Assembly: GCA_029718625.1 (NCBI GenBank)
Contig: CM056387.1
Coordinates: forward strand, 33,178,105 to 33,242,104
From: Synaphobranchus kaupii
Taxonomy: Eukaryota > Chordata > Actinopteri > Anguilliformes > Synaphobranchidae
DNA length: 64,000 nucleotides
Direction of reading: 5' to 3'
Every line of letters begins with the position of its first letter. Within the stretch, counting starts at the first letter, position 1. This document shows positions 48,907 through 59,500 of the stretch, piece by piece. The notes under the pieces are model-generated. The model was not told where the DNA came from, ran no database searches, and saw only the letters and a list, made by a program, of their open reading frames with translations. A program made the position numbers and the translations under genes.

Positions 48907-49650
48907 TATATTTAATTGAAAACAGTACAAGTAAAAAATATTCAATGTTTTACCTTATCAACTGTATAGATGTTTTGTAAATATATGCTAATTCCGAATT
49001 TGATGCCTGCAACACGTTCCCAAAAAAGTTTGGACAAGGGCAAAAAAACTGGGAAGAATGGGAAGTTCAAAAAACACCTGTTTGGGAACATTCCACAGGT
49101 AAACAGGTCATGCTATCATGACTGGGTCTAAAAGGATATCAAAAGACTCTTGATATATTATTTCCAGGTACTCATACAAGCGATACTGTAACCTCTCTGC
49201 ATTTGAATGGATCTCTATGGGAATTGGGGGGGCTCATTTCCCTATGGAACACATTTAGCCAACCATGGGTTCCATACTATTCCCATGTAATTTACACCCC
49301 CCAATTCCCATAGACATCCATTCAAATGCAGAGAGGTTATAGTATCACTTGTAAGAGTACCTGAAAATAAGATATCAAGAGTCTTGTAATACCCTTTTTT
49401 ACCCAGTCGTGATATCATCACCTGTTTAGCTGTGGCATGTTCCAAACATGTTCCCAGTTTTTTTTTCCCCCCTGTGCCAACTTTTTTGGAACGTGTTGCA
49501 GACATCAAATTCGGAATTGGCGTATATGTACAAAAATCAAGAAAGTTGATGAGGTAAAACATTAAATATCTTTTCCTTACTGTTTTCAATGAAATATATG
49601 AGAATTTACAAATTGCTGCTTCCTGCTTTTATGTGCATTTTACATACTGT

Positions 49651-50935
49651 AATTGGGGTTTGTATTATTTTATGACATAGGCTACTCGTTTTCTCCCTGT
49701 GTGTAACTATCCACACACTTGTTCTCCGCTGTTCCCCACGCATCCAATGTTTCACTGAATCCGTCACTTCTGTGTCACACGCCTGCAAATTTGAGAGAAT
49801 CTAACCGATATGGTGCTTTGCTATTGTGCTGTTTTGATGTATTTTGGCTTTTCTTATGACCTGCTGATCACTCAAGTAAATTGCAAATATTGTCGAAGAA
49901 TAAAAAAACACGAAGAAGAAAGGGTGAAGTACAGGCATAGTGTGTGCACTGAACCTCCGGGGACTTTTCTTTGAAGCAATTGGGTGCAGTGTTGCTTCTT
50001 TTAATTACAGCTTCCCATACTTTTTTCTGTTATTTTATAACAGAGGATAATGTAACTTCTCCAATAAGATGGTTTCCATGACTGACTGGATTGGAATTCT
50101 ATAGAGAAAGAAGAGCAACCATTCAGTTGACAGTTCAGTGTAGGCTCTGTTCTGTGTACCGTTGAGAGTGTTTTTATTTTAATTTTTTTGTTATTCATTC
50201 AGAATAAATGTCTATGAACTAAAAATTGCACATTTAATAAATATTCCGTAGGAATAATACGTATGGTTGATACAGTTGTATGCACAATTTTGGCACCCAT
50301 AAATCAGAAGTGTATGTTTTCGTGAATCTCTACTTGAAATGAAGCTGACCACACCTCTAGATTGTACAGATTGTATGTGATATATTTCTGCAAAGTGTAC
50401 TGTATGACTACTTTGTATTTGTGTTTATTACAAATGCTAAATAATAAACTAAAATGAACATGGCATGTGCAAAGGTTTGGACATCCTTTGAGTTGGTACT
50501 TAGTAACCCCATATATATTTTGAATGTTTTTTTTTAAGGCTCGTGGATTGAGTTCATGAAATATTCTTTTTAATGTTGCACTTTTCTTCATAAATTCATC
50601 ATAGATACAAATGTACACAAAGTCAGCAATATATGTACTTTTAATTCAATAAAACAAGCAGAAATGTTATTTCAGGTGTTCGGCGCAGCAACAAATAATG
50701 TAGGCTATAGTTAGGCCTATGTTATACATCTGCCAATTTACGAGCAGGAGGGGAAGTGATTAGGGGGGGGGGGGGGGGGGGTCAAACAGAAAAAACATTT
50801 CTGACATACCGAATGCTAATTTTATGTTACAATGACAGATGACAGACATTCTGTGTCGTCGGTCCAATACGCTTTTCTCGTCGCTAGAGCTCTCTCGGGA
50901 GCTGTGCTTTGACTGACACCGAATAGGGACTCTAT
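49651..50935. other. Non-coding sequence 3' of npb
   Basis: AT-rich. On the - strand, AATAAA (as TTTATT near 50424-50429) could be the npb polyadenylation signal, giving about a 500-bp 3' UTR. A G-run lies at 50763-50781. No exon recognised. Confidence 0.45.
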
Positions 50936-51064
50936 TCAGGCGTTGAGACAGTTTTGTGAGTCCAGAGACAGGAACACGTCCGCTTTACACTGAAACACGC
51001 TCGTGCCGTCCTGGACGAGTTCGCAGCTCAGCAGGTTTGGCGAGATGTCTTTGACGCACACTGC
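50936..51064 (-). CDS. npb: npb exon 2 (C-terminal propeptide)
   Basis: 42 codons plus TGA (50936-50938). Starts [12 protein letters not shown] after the acceptor TTTCTACAG and joins exon 1 in phase 0. Too short and methionine-free for simple ORF finding. It carries all four cysteines of the mature C-terminal block. Confidence 0.94.
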   Translation of the reverse strand, partial: AVCVKDISPNLLSCELVQDGTSVFQCKADVFLSLDSQNCLNA

Positions 51065-52248
51065 CTGTAGAAATACAAGAATAATAGAAAACAACTATTA
51101 GTTATAACGTGTTTGTAACTAAATCACAATCAAATCAATTTTATTTGTATAGCGCTTTTTACAGAAAACTGTCCCAAATACGCTGTACAGAGAAACAAAC
51201 AAACAAAGAAAAAAACAGAAGGACACAGACTCGCAAAGGCTATAAGGACGGTTGACACTGCTGGCTTGTAATGGTCCGCTCAGAAGTTAGTCCAATGAGC
51301 TTTCCTCTGCTTAACGGAGGAACAGTTGAACATTCCATATTTGTCATTAACAATGACAGCTCTTACGATTGGACAGGAGTGGAATTGGCTGTTTGTAAAT
51401 TCGTGGTTTATCATATTAGTTATCATAGTCTTAAATTACTTAATGTGGAATAGCCTAGATCATTTAACTATTCAGATGGTTCACTACGTGAAACTGTACG
51501 TAGTTCTGCTGACAGGTCGATAGATAACGTAGTGGGTTGTATGTCACAAAATAGGCTGTTGTTCATTTTCAAATAAAGTGATCACTTTTCAATCATGTGT
51601 AAGGAATGCCAAATGCCTTGTGCAATATAGCAAATACTCGCCTAGTATACACATATTACAACTTCCATGATTGAGCCCGCGCTCATGCACTAACGGCATC
51701 TCTTGGTTCTGAATGGACAGCGTTCTTTACGCGCGATTCAGTTGGCAGTTGACTTTGGTCCACTGTCATATATTGTCAGAAAACTACATTTTATCGAATA
51801 TAAGCCCAATATAAAAGTCTGCAATTATATACTGTCAACTCACATTGTATGTTACTTTTAAGATATCCTAATGCGCAATTAATGTTTTCCTCGGATGCAT
51901 AACCTTTACAAAAGCTACTATATTGTCTAATTATGAGAGCCATGAGCCAATTGTAAGTGTAAAAAAACTCTTAACACTTACCATGTTTTTCAGGAATGGG
52001 TTCTTTCGGTTACTCAGTTCGGAAACCGCATTGTTTTCCGAAGACTCTCCGCTCTCAAGCACGGACTCGGACTCAGACCTCCTGACGTAAGGTGATCTCC
52101 GGATTCCTGAAAGCAAACCCGAAGCTCTGCCCACTGAATAGTAGCTTGGGCCAGTGGCTTGCTTGTACCAGGCTTCCGCGGGGTTACACAAAACGAGCAC
52201 TGAAATAGCCACGGACACTAAGGCGAATCTGACATGAATCTTCTCCAT
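50936..52248 (-). CDS. npb: Neuropeptide B precursor (whole gene, 2 exons)
   Basis: Joined exons 52248-51982 and 51064-50936 encode 131 residues. The product is a secreted precursor of neuropeptide B, ligand of the NPBWR G-protein-coupled receptors (family knowledge). Visible are a hydrophobic signal peptide (about residues 5-26, ending PAEA), mature peptide beginning [15 protein letters not shown] and continuing to [11 protein letters not shown], then a second RR. Cleavage at the first RR would give a 23-residue form; reading through gives a 29-residue form. The C-terminus has the conserved [15 protein letters not shown] and [16 protein letters not shown] blocks with four cysteines. I chose the ATG at 52248 (GCCATGGAG, strong context) over one three codons upstream at 52257. 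W1 and the [12 protein letters not shown] core distinguish NPB from NPW less strictly than the C-terminal block, which is clearly NPB. Confidence 0.95.
51065..51981 (-). other. npb: npb intron
   Basis: 917 bp, GT-AG on the - strand (donor ATGgtaagtg). At about 51125-51205 it carries 'TCAATTTTATTTGTATAGCG' then 'CTTTTTACAG', resembling a very common fish dispersed repeat. The rest is AT-rich. Confidence 0.85.
51982..52248 (-). CDS. npb: npb exon 1 (signal and mature peptide)
   Basis: 89 codons: signal peptide, mature NPB sequence, dibasic sites and an acidic/serine-rich spacer ([16 protein letters not shown]) ending NPFLKNM at the donor. The spacer is poorly conserved in the family. Confidence 0.95.
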
Positions 52249-52330
52249 GGCGAGCATTATTTCTTGGAGGTCAGCGGTCTTTCAAAATCTTAGCAGCTAA
52301 CTCTACACTCAGTGTTTCAAAATGTCGTTG

Positions 52331-52340
52331 CTTATATAGG
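52331..52340 (-). promoter_or_regulatory. npb: npb TATA box
   Basis: On the - strand it reads CCTATATAAG, about 85-90 bp upstream of the ATG. Transcription would start about 30 bp downstream (near 52300-52305), leaving a 5' UTR of about 50 bp. Confidence 0.75.
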
Positions 52341-54099
52341 GACCTCATAATCGTAATCACATTCGTCAACTTCATCGGAGTCAGTGATTCATATGCCCTA
52401 GGGAAAATTCAAATCTGAATTGATCGGTTTATGTGATATGCCAGTTGGGGAGGGTAGTCTAATAGCGAATTGGAGTGGTGCTAATGCCATGCAAATTCTG
52501 ACGCTCTTTTTTTCAAATTCATAGTCTTAAACTAACATCGCTTAAATGCCACATCATGGTTGATTGACGTTTTAAACTGCGAATCGGATATATCCAGGAC
52601 AGGCTAATCCGCAACCCAATAGAACTTCATAAATTATTTGATCTAAACTTCTGTCAGCAATACGATCCGAAATGAACAGCGAATAGGCTAAAAGAACGGA
52701 TATTTTTGTTCGATTTAATTTAAAAGACTCACTCATAACATCACTGGAATATAAACAGTGTACCCTATATTTAAGTCGTCTCCCCGACTTCGCATTGAAA
52801 TTAAATAGGACTTGAAGGACAATTAGCATTTTAAAGATAATGGGATATAGACTACCTCGTGTGACACGGAAACCCTAAGGGAACAATATTTCATTGTCAT
52901 AACATAAGACTTCGGCATGTGATTAAATCCCCCCTCCTTTTTGTGTATTTCCAGACTATTTTGTTGTCAACTTAATATTTGTGTATTGCCTAGAATTTCT
53001 AAGGCAAAAACTAACACCGTTACCTCCCGCGGCAGAACACTTGGTGATAATTTCCTCGCGCATTTGTGTCGGTATAAAGTGCTTTTGTGTCAAAGCCCGA
53101 CGCTCTTTTCAATATTGATCTATTTCATGCATAATATAGGCTATTTCACCGAGGGCAAGCTGCACGTCCAAATATTACCTGCTCCTGCAGGCACTTGTTG
53201 CAAAAGGTCAGCCTATAGGCTACAATAAAATGAACCATTTAGGCGCTCATTAATTATTCACGGTCGTCTTAATTTGGAAATGTTATTACATTACATTATT
53301 AAATGTATTGGTGGTGGTGAACGTTTTCACAAAAATGAATCGCAATATATCAACTATTGTTGATGCCTTTGGTTTATTATTGATGTACAAAGAAGTAGCT
53401 ACAATTAAACATATTGCATAATAGTAGGCAAACTAAACAAGAATACAAATGTATCTTCGTAAGTCAAAGCTCAATGCATTGTAAAACAGCTACTGAAACT
53501 AAATGAAAAAGGTTTACATAGGCTACGTGACATTTAATTTGACATTCAAATGAAATGAACCAATGGAAGGGGAGTATAATGTAACACATAGGTCATAGGC
53601 TAATGTTAATTACGTAGTCTAGTTTATAGGCTGTTGTTTTTACGCTTCTTGCAGATGTATTTCCTATTTTAATCTGTTCCAAACTGACATATTGACTTGC
53701 TTCATTAACTCGCATTGATTCAAATTTACTTTTTAAAATGAATTTTCTGTAAACGTCTCCGCTCTAAGACAAACTACTCTGAAGAGAAAATGTTATTCAA
53801 AGGAACATTTTACCATAGAGGTAAAACACTTCACTCTGAGGACCCGAGCTTCAAGTTTTCTATACTCGCTATAAAGCCCTGTGTTCTATAGCCTATACTA
53901 CGTAGCAGATAAACGACATGCCAATGGCAATGTTTCGGCACTGCTCGTACAAATGCGGATAGCTGTGTATGCCTGCCGTACAGCACCACCGTGTGGTGGA
54001 TATATAACATCGCACATTGACAGCTTGTGTACGGGTGTGCTTCCAAATTCGCGCAAAACGTTAGTTGTAACCACAGTCTATAGTTGTAACCCATACACC
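52341..54099. other. npb upstream region, non-coding
   Basis: AT-rich unique sequence with no exon recognised. It should hold npb regulatory sequence. GTGTGGTGG near 53992 is part of a CCACCGTGTGGTGG imperfect palindrome. Confidence 0.45.
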
Positions 54100-54680
54100 T
54101 GTCAGAAAGAATGACTCCATGGCATTCTCTGCCTGTTGAAAAAATAAAAAAAATGCATTGCTGTGTACAAACATAAAAGGATGGCATGTCATGTCACCTG
54201 AGAGATTTTGTTTAGTGTGTGACATTTCCATGGGTACAGTCAGGTCACATATTTTGATAGCTGTAAATGCTGCTTTAAGGAAAATGGTGACGCTATAGCA
54301 TTGTTTGTCTGTTAACACCAGTCAAACATGCTCTGCTGTGTACAAACAAAATAGGATGATGTCATCTGAGATATTTTGATTAGGGTGTGACTCTTTTTCC
54401 ATGGGTATATAGGCCAGTCAGGTCACATATGATGCTAAATGCCGCATTATCGAAATTAGTGACCCCTATAGCATTCTCCGTCTGTTGATACTCGTCCAAC
54501 ATGCTTTGCTGTGTACAAACATAAGAGGACATATCACCTCAGAGATTTTCTTTTTTTTAATGGGTATCGTAATGGAGCATATTTAGTTGGATGTAAAATG
54601 CCTTCTTAAAAAATGTATTGTAGGTATTGTCTGGCTATACATACCAGTTACTACCAGAGCTTTGCTGTGTACACACGTGA
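54100..54680. repeat. Degenerate ~174-bp tandem repeat, about 3.5 copies
   Basis: The marker CTGTGTACAAACA(T/A)AA occurs at 54161, 54335 and 54509 (spacing 174), with CTGTGTACACAC at 54665 (spacing 156). Other shared blocks include GAGATTTTGTTTAG / GAGATATTTTGATTAG, CCATGGGTA, CAGTCAGGTCACATAT and ATAGCATT. Copies are clearly diverged. Confidence 0.85.
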
Positions 54681-56329
54681 GAAAATGGAATATAAGTTTA
54701 ATTTAATATTTCATATTGTCTCATTCTCATAATTATAATCTGTCCATCAAATGCTCAGATATTTTCATATTATATAGGCTACATATACAGTATAGTGCTC
54801 ATACAACCCATATGGTCTTCAAGTAAACGGCATACACAGAATACTGTAATTAACAGATTATATAATCAAAGTGCATTGTATGCTTGTACAAGGAACAACA
54901 CGAAACTACAAAGGTTAGCCTACTTTGTATCCAACTTGCTGATAACACGTAAAATACGTTTTTTTGTTTTTTTTTACAACTCCCTATAGGCGAGTTCACA
55001 ATAAATCGATGGAAATTACTATGTTTTTGTATCTTCCCCATCTTTTTGTAATAGTTTCACCACATACACTACATTCTTTATAGAATAGGATGCAAACGAA
55101 GCATGGTAAATTTTAACTGATGAGAAGCTAGGCTACTTCATAGGCCCGACGTAGCCTAGGCTACGTAGGCTATAGTGCGCCCGTAGGCCTACATGTTTTA
55201 TCAAGTTTGTTGTCAGCGCGAGGTTTATGCTCGTTTTAGACCGCGAAAGTGACCTCCAGCGACACACATCTTCGGTGGTCACCAATTTCGGTGTAACGGC
55301 CCCAAACGCAATTTTAAGTCAGGAATTATTGCGTAGCTATCCTTGGTTTAGGTCAATTATTATTATTTTTTGTTAGGTTGGTGGCACTTGCTAAAATCCT
55401 CTTGACAACCAGTTTTACCTGTTTGTCAAAATATGTGGTTTGCCACATGACAACCGGAAGATACATGTGCAGTTCCAGCTGTTCTACAACCCGGGCGCTT
55501 GCTCCAGAGACGACAGACTATGAGCACTGCGTGCATAAAAATAATGAGCTAACTACAGTAATTATTTTTATTTAATTCTACTAATTGACATTACGACCAC
55601 TTTTAAATGGTGACGGCATGGTAAGTTACCATTTGTTTTCTAAAGTTTAGCTATAGATTCACTTAAGCCGGTGTAGCCTAGGCTACTTAACACTGTTTAT
55701 TATCATTTATTTAAGTTTTATGTGTATTAGATATGAATTCATAATCACATAGGCCTATTTAATGAAAGTTGCCACCTACCATTTCTACTCGGCTGTGATA
55801 GTTGATGGTTAGATAATTAGAAAAGGGCGCGCACTTCTTGTTGGCCAGGTTTATACCCGTTTATTCATTAATTAATCTGTATATAAAATATATACTTGTT
55901 CAGATAGGCTATAGGCCTATTCGGTTCTAATTTTACACTTCAATCTCCAGGTGAATCGACTGTATCATAGCCGAAAAGGGTCTGACGTGTGACGTTTGTG
56001 GACATATTTATTACACGTCATGTACATGACCTTTAGACTTCAGCCTGTGTGAAAAAACGAAAACTCCCATGACTCGGCTTTAGACGAATAGTTACCGATA
56101 GAATAGGAACTGCATTGCTTAGCGCTGAGGCGCTTTGAAAGAGCGTGCCTTCACTCTTAACATAAATTTAAAAAAACTTACGAACATGAAATGATATTGT
56201 TCGCTGCCAACGTCTTCTCGCCCGACTTTATCCGGCGACATTTTCTAATTGCTAATGAAACACAGATTAGCTACTTCCTTATATTCCATCTGCGTCTGTG
56301 GGTAGGCGAAGCCCGACAAGCGAAACAGG
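54681..56329. other. slc26a11 upstream region, non-coding
   Basis: Includes two copies of the palindrome GTAGCCTAGGCTAC (55151-55164 and 55673-55686) in a stretch rich in TAGGCTA/AGGCCTA. No coding exon; the leader of slc26a11 probably lies at about 56100-56329, but no TATA box or start is clear. SGSH, which shares a promoter with SLC26A11 in mammals, was not found here. Confidence 0.45.
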
Positions 56330-56545
56330 ATGGAAATTCAGGTGGAGCACGCTTGGCAGGACACGGACCACGTAACGGAGAGCTGCTCCTACGCCACTGT
56401 TAAGGCTCGTCTGCCAGTCTTGGGGTGGCTGCCCAGGTACAGACTGGCCTGGCTGCAGATGGACCTGATCGCCGGGGGAACGGTGGGGCTGACCACCGTG
56501 CCCATGGCCCTGGCTTACGCTGAAGTAGCTGGCCTACCTGTACAG
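56330..56545 (+). CDS. slc26a11: slc26a11 exon 1 (residues 1-72)
   Basis: N-terminal cytosolic segment then first membrane region, ending ALAYAEVAGLPVQ in phase 0 at CAGgtgagt. Confidence 0.93.
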
Positions 56546-59500
56546 GTGAGTGTGTGACCAGCCTATAGGATTTTACACAGAATGGTTCCTGGTGTAGCCT
56601 ACTGAACAGCTGCAGTGCCTGCTGGGTTTCTACACTAGTGATTATTTTAAGTTGTAACGAATATGTGGCTAAATGATTCACACACTTCGTTCTCATGTTC
56701 TTAAATGGCTACTGGTGGAAAGGAAATCAGAAATACCTGAGTTTGATATCCATCCCTGCCTTAGAAGATGATAAAGTACAATCACTTATTTAAAATAAGG
56801 AAAAGTATTGAAAATACATGTGCGTTGAAGTGTTTTACAGAACTGGGTTTGTGTTGTGAAGACCACAGGTTTGATGAAGCGTGGCAGCACTAATATATGT
56901 TTAAGGCACTAGCTTTGAAGAGCTTTAATACAGGCATACAACAAAATTTGTAGCATTATAAATAACAACAAGCTATGGATAGACACTAATGCGACTTGCT
57001 TTCACCAGCACCTTCTAATTCTGTTATGGTTTAAGTTTAGCACTCATAATACGGTTATTTTGACGTATATACAAGGATATTTCATCTAAGTTCCTTATTT
57101 CTTGATGGAGATACTTTTCCAGAATAATATGGTGCATCTAGAATGAGCCACCCAGCAGCCCCCATTTTCTTCTCATTCTGAATGAGTCTCTCTCTCTCTC
57201 CCTCTCCCCTCTAGTACGGCCTGTACTCGGCGTTCATGGGGGGGTTTGTCTACTGCATCTTCGGAACGGCGAAGGACCTGGCTCTCGGCCCGACCGGCAT
57301 CATGTCCCTCCTCTGCGCCTCTCACGTGCACCATGATCCCGTCTACGCTGTGCTCTTGACCTTCCTGTGTGGGGTCATCCAGGTCGTTATTGCCCTTCTG
57401 AAACTGGGTGAGTCATTTGCCCCGATGGCTGTTGACTGAAACCACCATTCTTCTTCTTCTTCTTGAAAAATATAACATGTGAAAAATTTCATTTGACGAG
57501 ACACGTTTTCTTTTGCCATGGCATTCAGAAGCAAGGTGCTAGCTCACCTTAGCTAGGTAACATTTTCTCCATTTGCTCTATTTCATTTGTCGCAATGATC
57601 TACTATAGTCCTTCAAAGTGGGATAATTATACCACTTGTGACCCCGCTGGCCGATCACAGGCTCTGAGCTCTGTCTCAATGCCTTCCTCTGCAGGCTTCC
57701 TGCTGGATCTCATATCCAACCCAGTGATCAGGGGCTTCACCTGCGCTGCTGCCTTCACCATCGGCTTTGGGCAACTGAAGGTGAGAGTGGTGGCATTTCT
57801 CCGGGGGTCAGAGGTCAAAGGGCAGGGCAGGAAATGAGTCTTCTTTAGAATACGAGATTTTACATCCTGGAAAGTTGCCATATAACTACACTGTGATGAT
57901 GATGACGATGATGATGATGATGATGATGATGATGATACTTCTTCTGTCCTTGATAATGATGCTGATGATTTATATTATTATTCTTAAGACCTGAAGAGTT
58001 GTGCAGAATTGGAATGTGTAGATATGCTGCTACAGAACTGTTTAACACACCAGTAACATCAACTAATGGCAGCTCTACCAAGTAAAAGCCACTCATCGGT
58101 GGCCGTTTCACATTTATCAAATGCCATTTCCATTTTGTCTGTAGAACATTCTGGGTCTTCGGGATGTTCCTCACCAGTTCTTCCTGCAGCTCTACCACAG
58201 CCTCCGCAGGATACCTGAATCCAGGTGGGCTTCGGTTTGCCTTTGATACGCCCCCTGTCCTCCTCGCCTGCCTCTCACAGTACAGAGGAAGAAGAGGAGG
58301 GGTTTCGGAGAGGAAGGACAGGGCATACTTAATATCTGAGGTCTGTCTCTCCCCCTCTTTCACTCTGTCAGGTTGGGGGATGTGACCTTGGGCCTACTCT
58401 GCCTCAGCTTGCTGGTGACGCTGACGAGGATGAAGAATTCGGGAAACGGTGCAGGGGACCTGCCCGCCCAGAGCCACATCCACATCCTGCTGCGAGGCCT
58501 TGTCACAGGTACACAGATTGGGCTCTCCACTCACCTGATTGGCCGCCACATATAAAGTTGGGGCCTCACTCAACTTTCATTTAAAGTCCACAGAGGAATT
58601 TCTTGTCTAAGGAGTCAGTAAACTAACATTTAGGGAATGCTATTAGTTTGACTGCCAACTATTATGTCTTTTCTTTTTAAAATAGAAATATTAATTGAGG
58701 TGTAGTCAGAAAAGGTGCATTTTATGACGTCCATGAAAACATCAAATGAATCTGCCATGCTGACTGATTTGGGAAGGACATTCGACAAATCTTATAATTA
58801 TCAAATGTCATGAGTATTTTAAAAATATATCATAGTCATATTATAGTAATATTTCTGGCCTGGCATGTTGATGAAACAAAGCTTGCTACTAACAGTTGTA
58901 CAAAAATTCCTCAGTCTCTTATTTCATCTTTCATCATTGGAATTGAGAAAATGTAATGATACATTGCAAGGACTGAAGGGAATCGTATGAGTACAATTTT
59001 GCTATCGCCAAACAAGAATGCGAGACCACACCTGGGTAATTTCTTTGGAGAACTGTGGAACAGCATAGTCACAAACTTCTGTACTTCTCGGCTTTCTAAG
59101 TAGGGTTTGGTTTAGAGGACAGGATTAGCCTTGCGAGGGTCATCTACTTGTCAGATGTGAAGGCAGTGTTTGTGTTTTTATTCCTACACTCTCTGATTGA
59201 CTGTGTGATTTATCTGTGACTTAATTGTTTTCTAGGTCTGTCCTTCCTCTGTTAGATTCACTTACTTGTAAGTCACCCTGGATGAGTGTCTGCTAAATGC
59301 TTAAATGTAAATGCATTCAGAGCACATCCTTAAAGATCCACTGTATGTGCTGACTGCATCTGTGTGTGTTCTTGTAGCTCGCTGTGTAACCCTGACTACA
59401 TCCGCGTGCGTGTTCTTGTAGCTTGCTGTGTAACCATGACTACATCTGCGTGTGTGTTCTTGTAGCTCGCTGTGTAACCATGACTACATCTGCGTATGTG

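Larger units (their letters stand above)
48302..49650. mobile_element. Foldback DNA element, interrupted by a Tc1-like insertion
   Basis: The outer ends ACAGTATGTAAAATGCACAT (48302) and ATGTGCATTTTACATACTGT (ending 49650) are perfect inverses. Pairing continues inward through AGCAGAAAGCAGTGATTTGT / ACAAATTGCTGCTTCCTGCT, then beyond the inserted element through ATTCAATGTTTTACCTTATC, CCTGCAACACGTTCCCAAAA and TGCATTTGAATGGA, to a centre near 49255. The original element was about 800 bp, almost all inverted repeat. The left arm is split by 48362-48906. Confidence 0.88.

Noticed and set aside
52248..52257. Upstream ATG at 52257 as the npb start
   Set aside because: It adds only three residues and has weaker context than GCCATGG at 52248. 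It cannot be excluded.
54681..56329. Possible SGSH first exon sharing a promoter with slc26a11
   Set aside because: No sulfatase-like sequence was visible on the - strand, so the mammalian head-to-head pair is not supported here.
57860..58363. 167-codon His-rich frame on the - strand
   Set aside because: Shadow of slc26a11 exon 4 and the GAT microsatellite.
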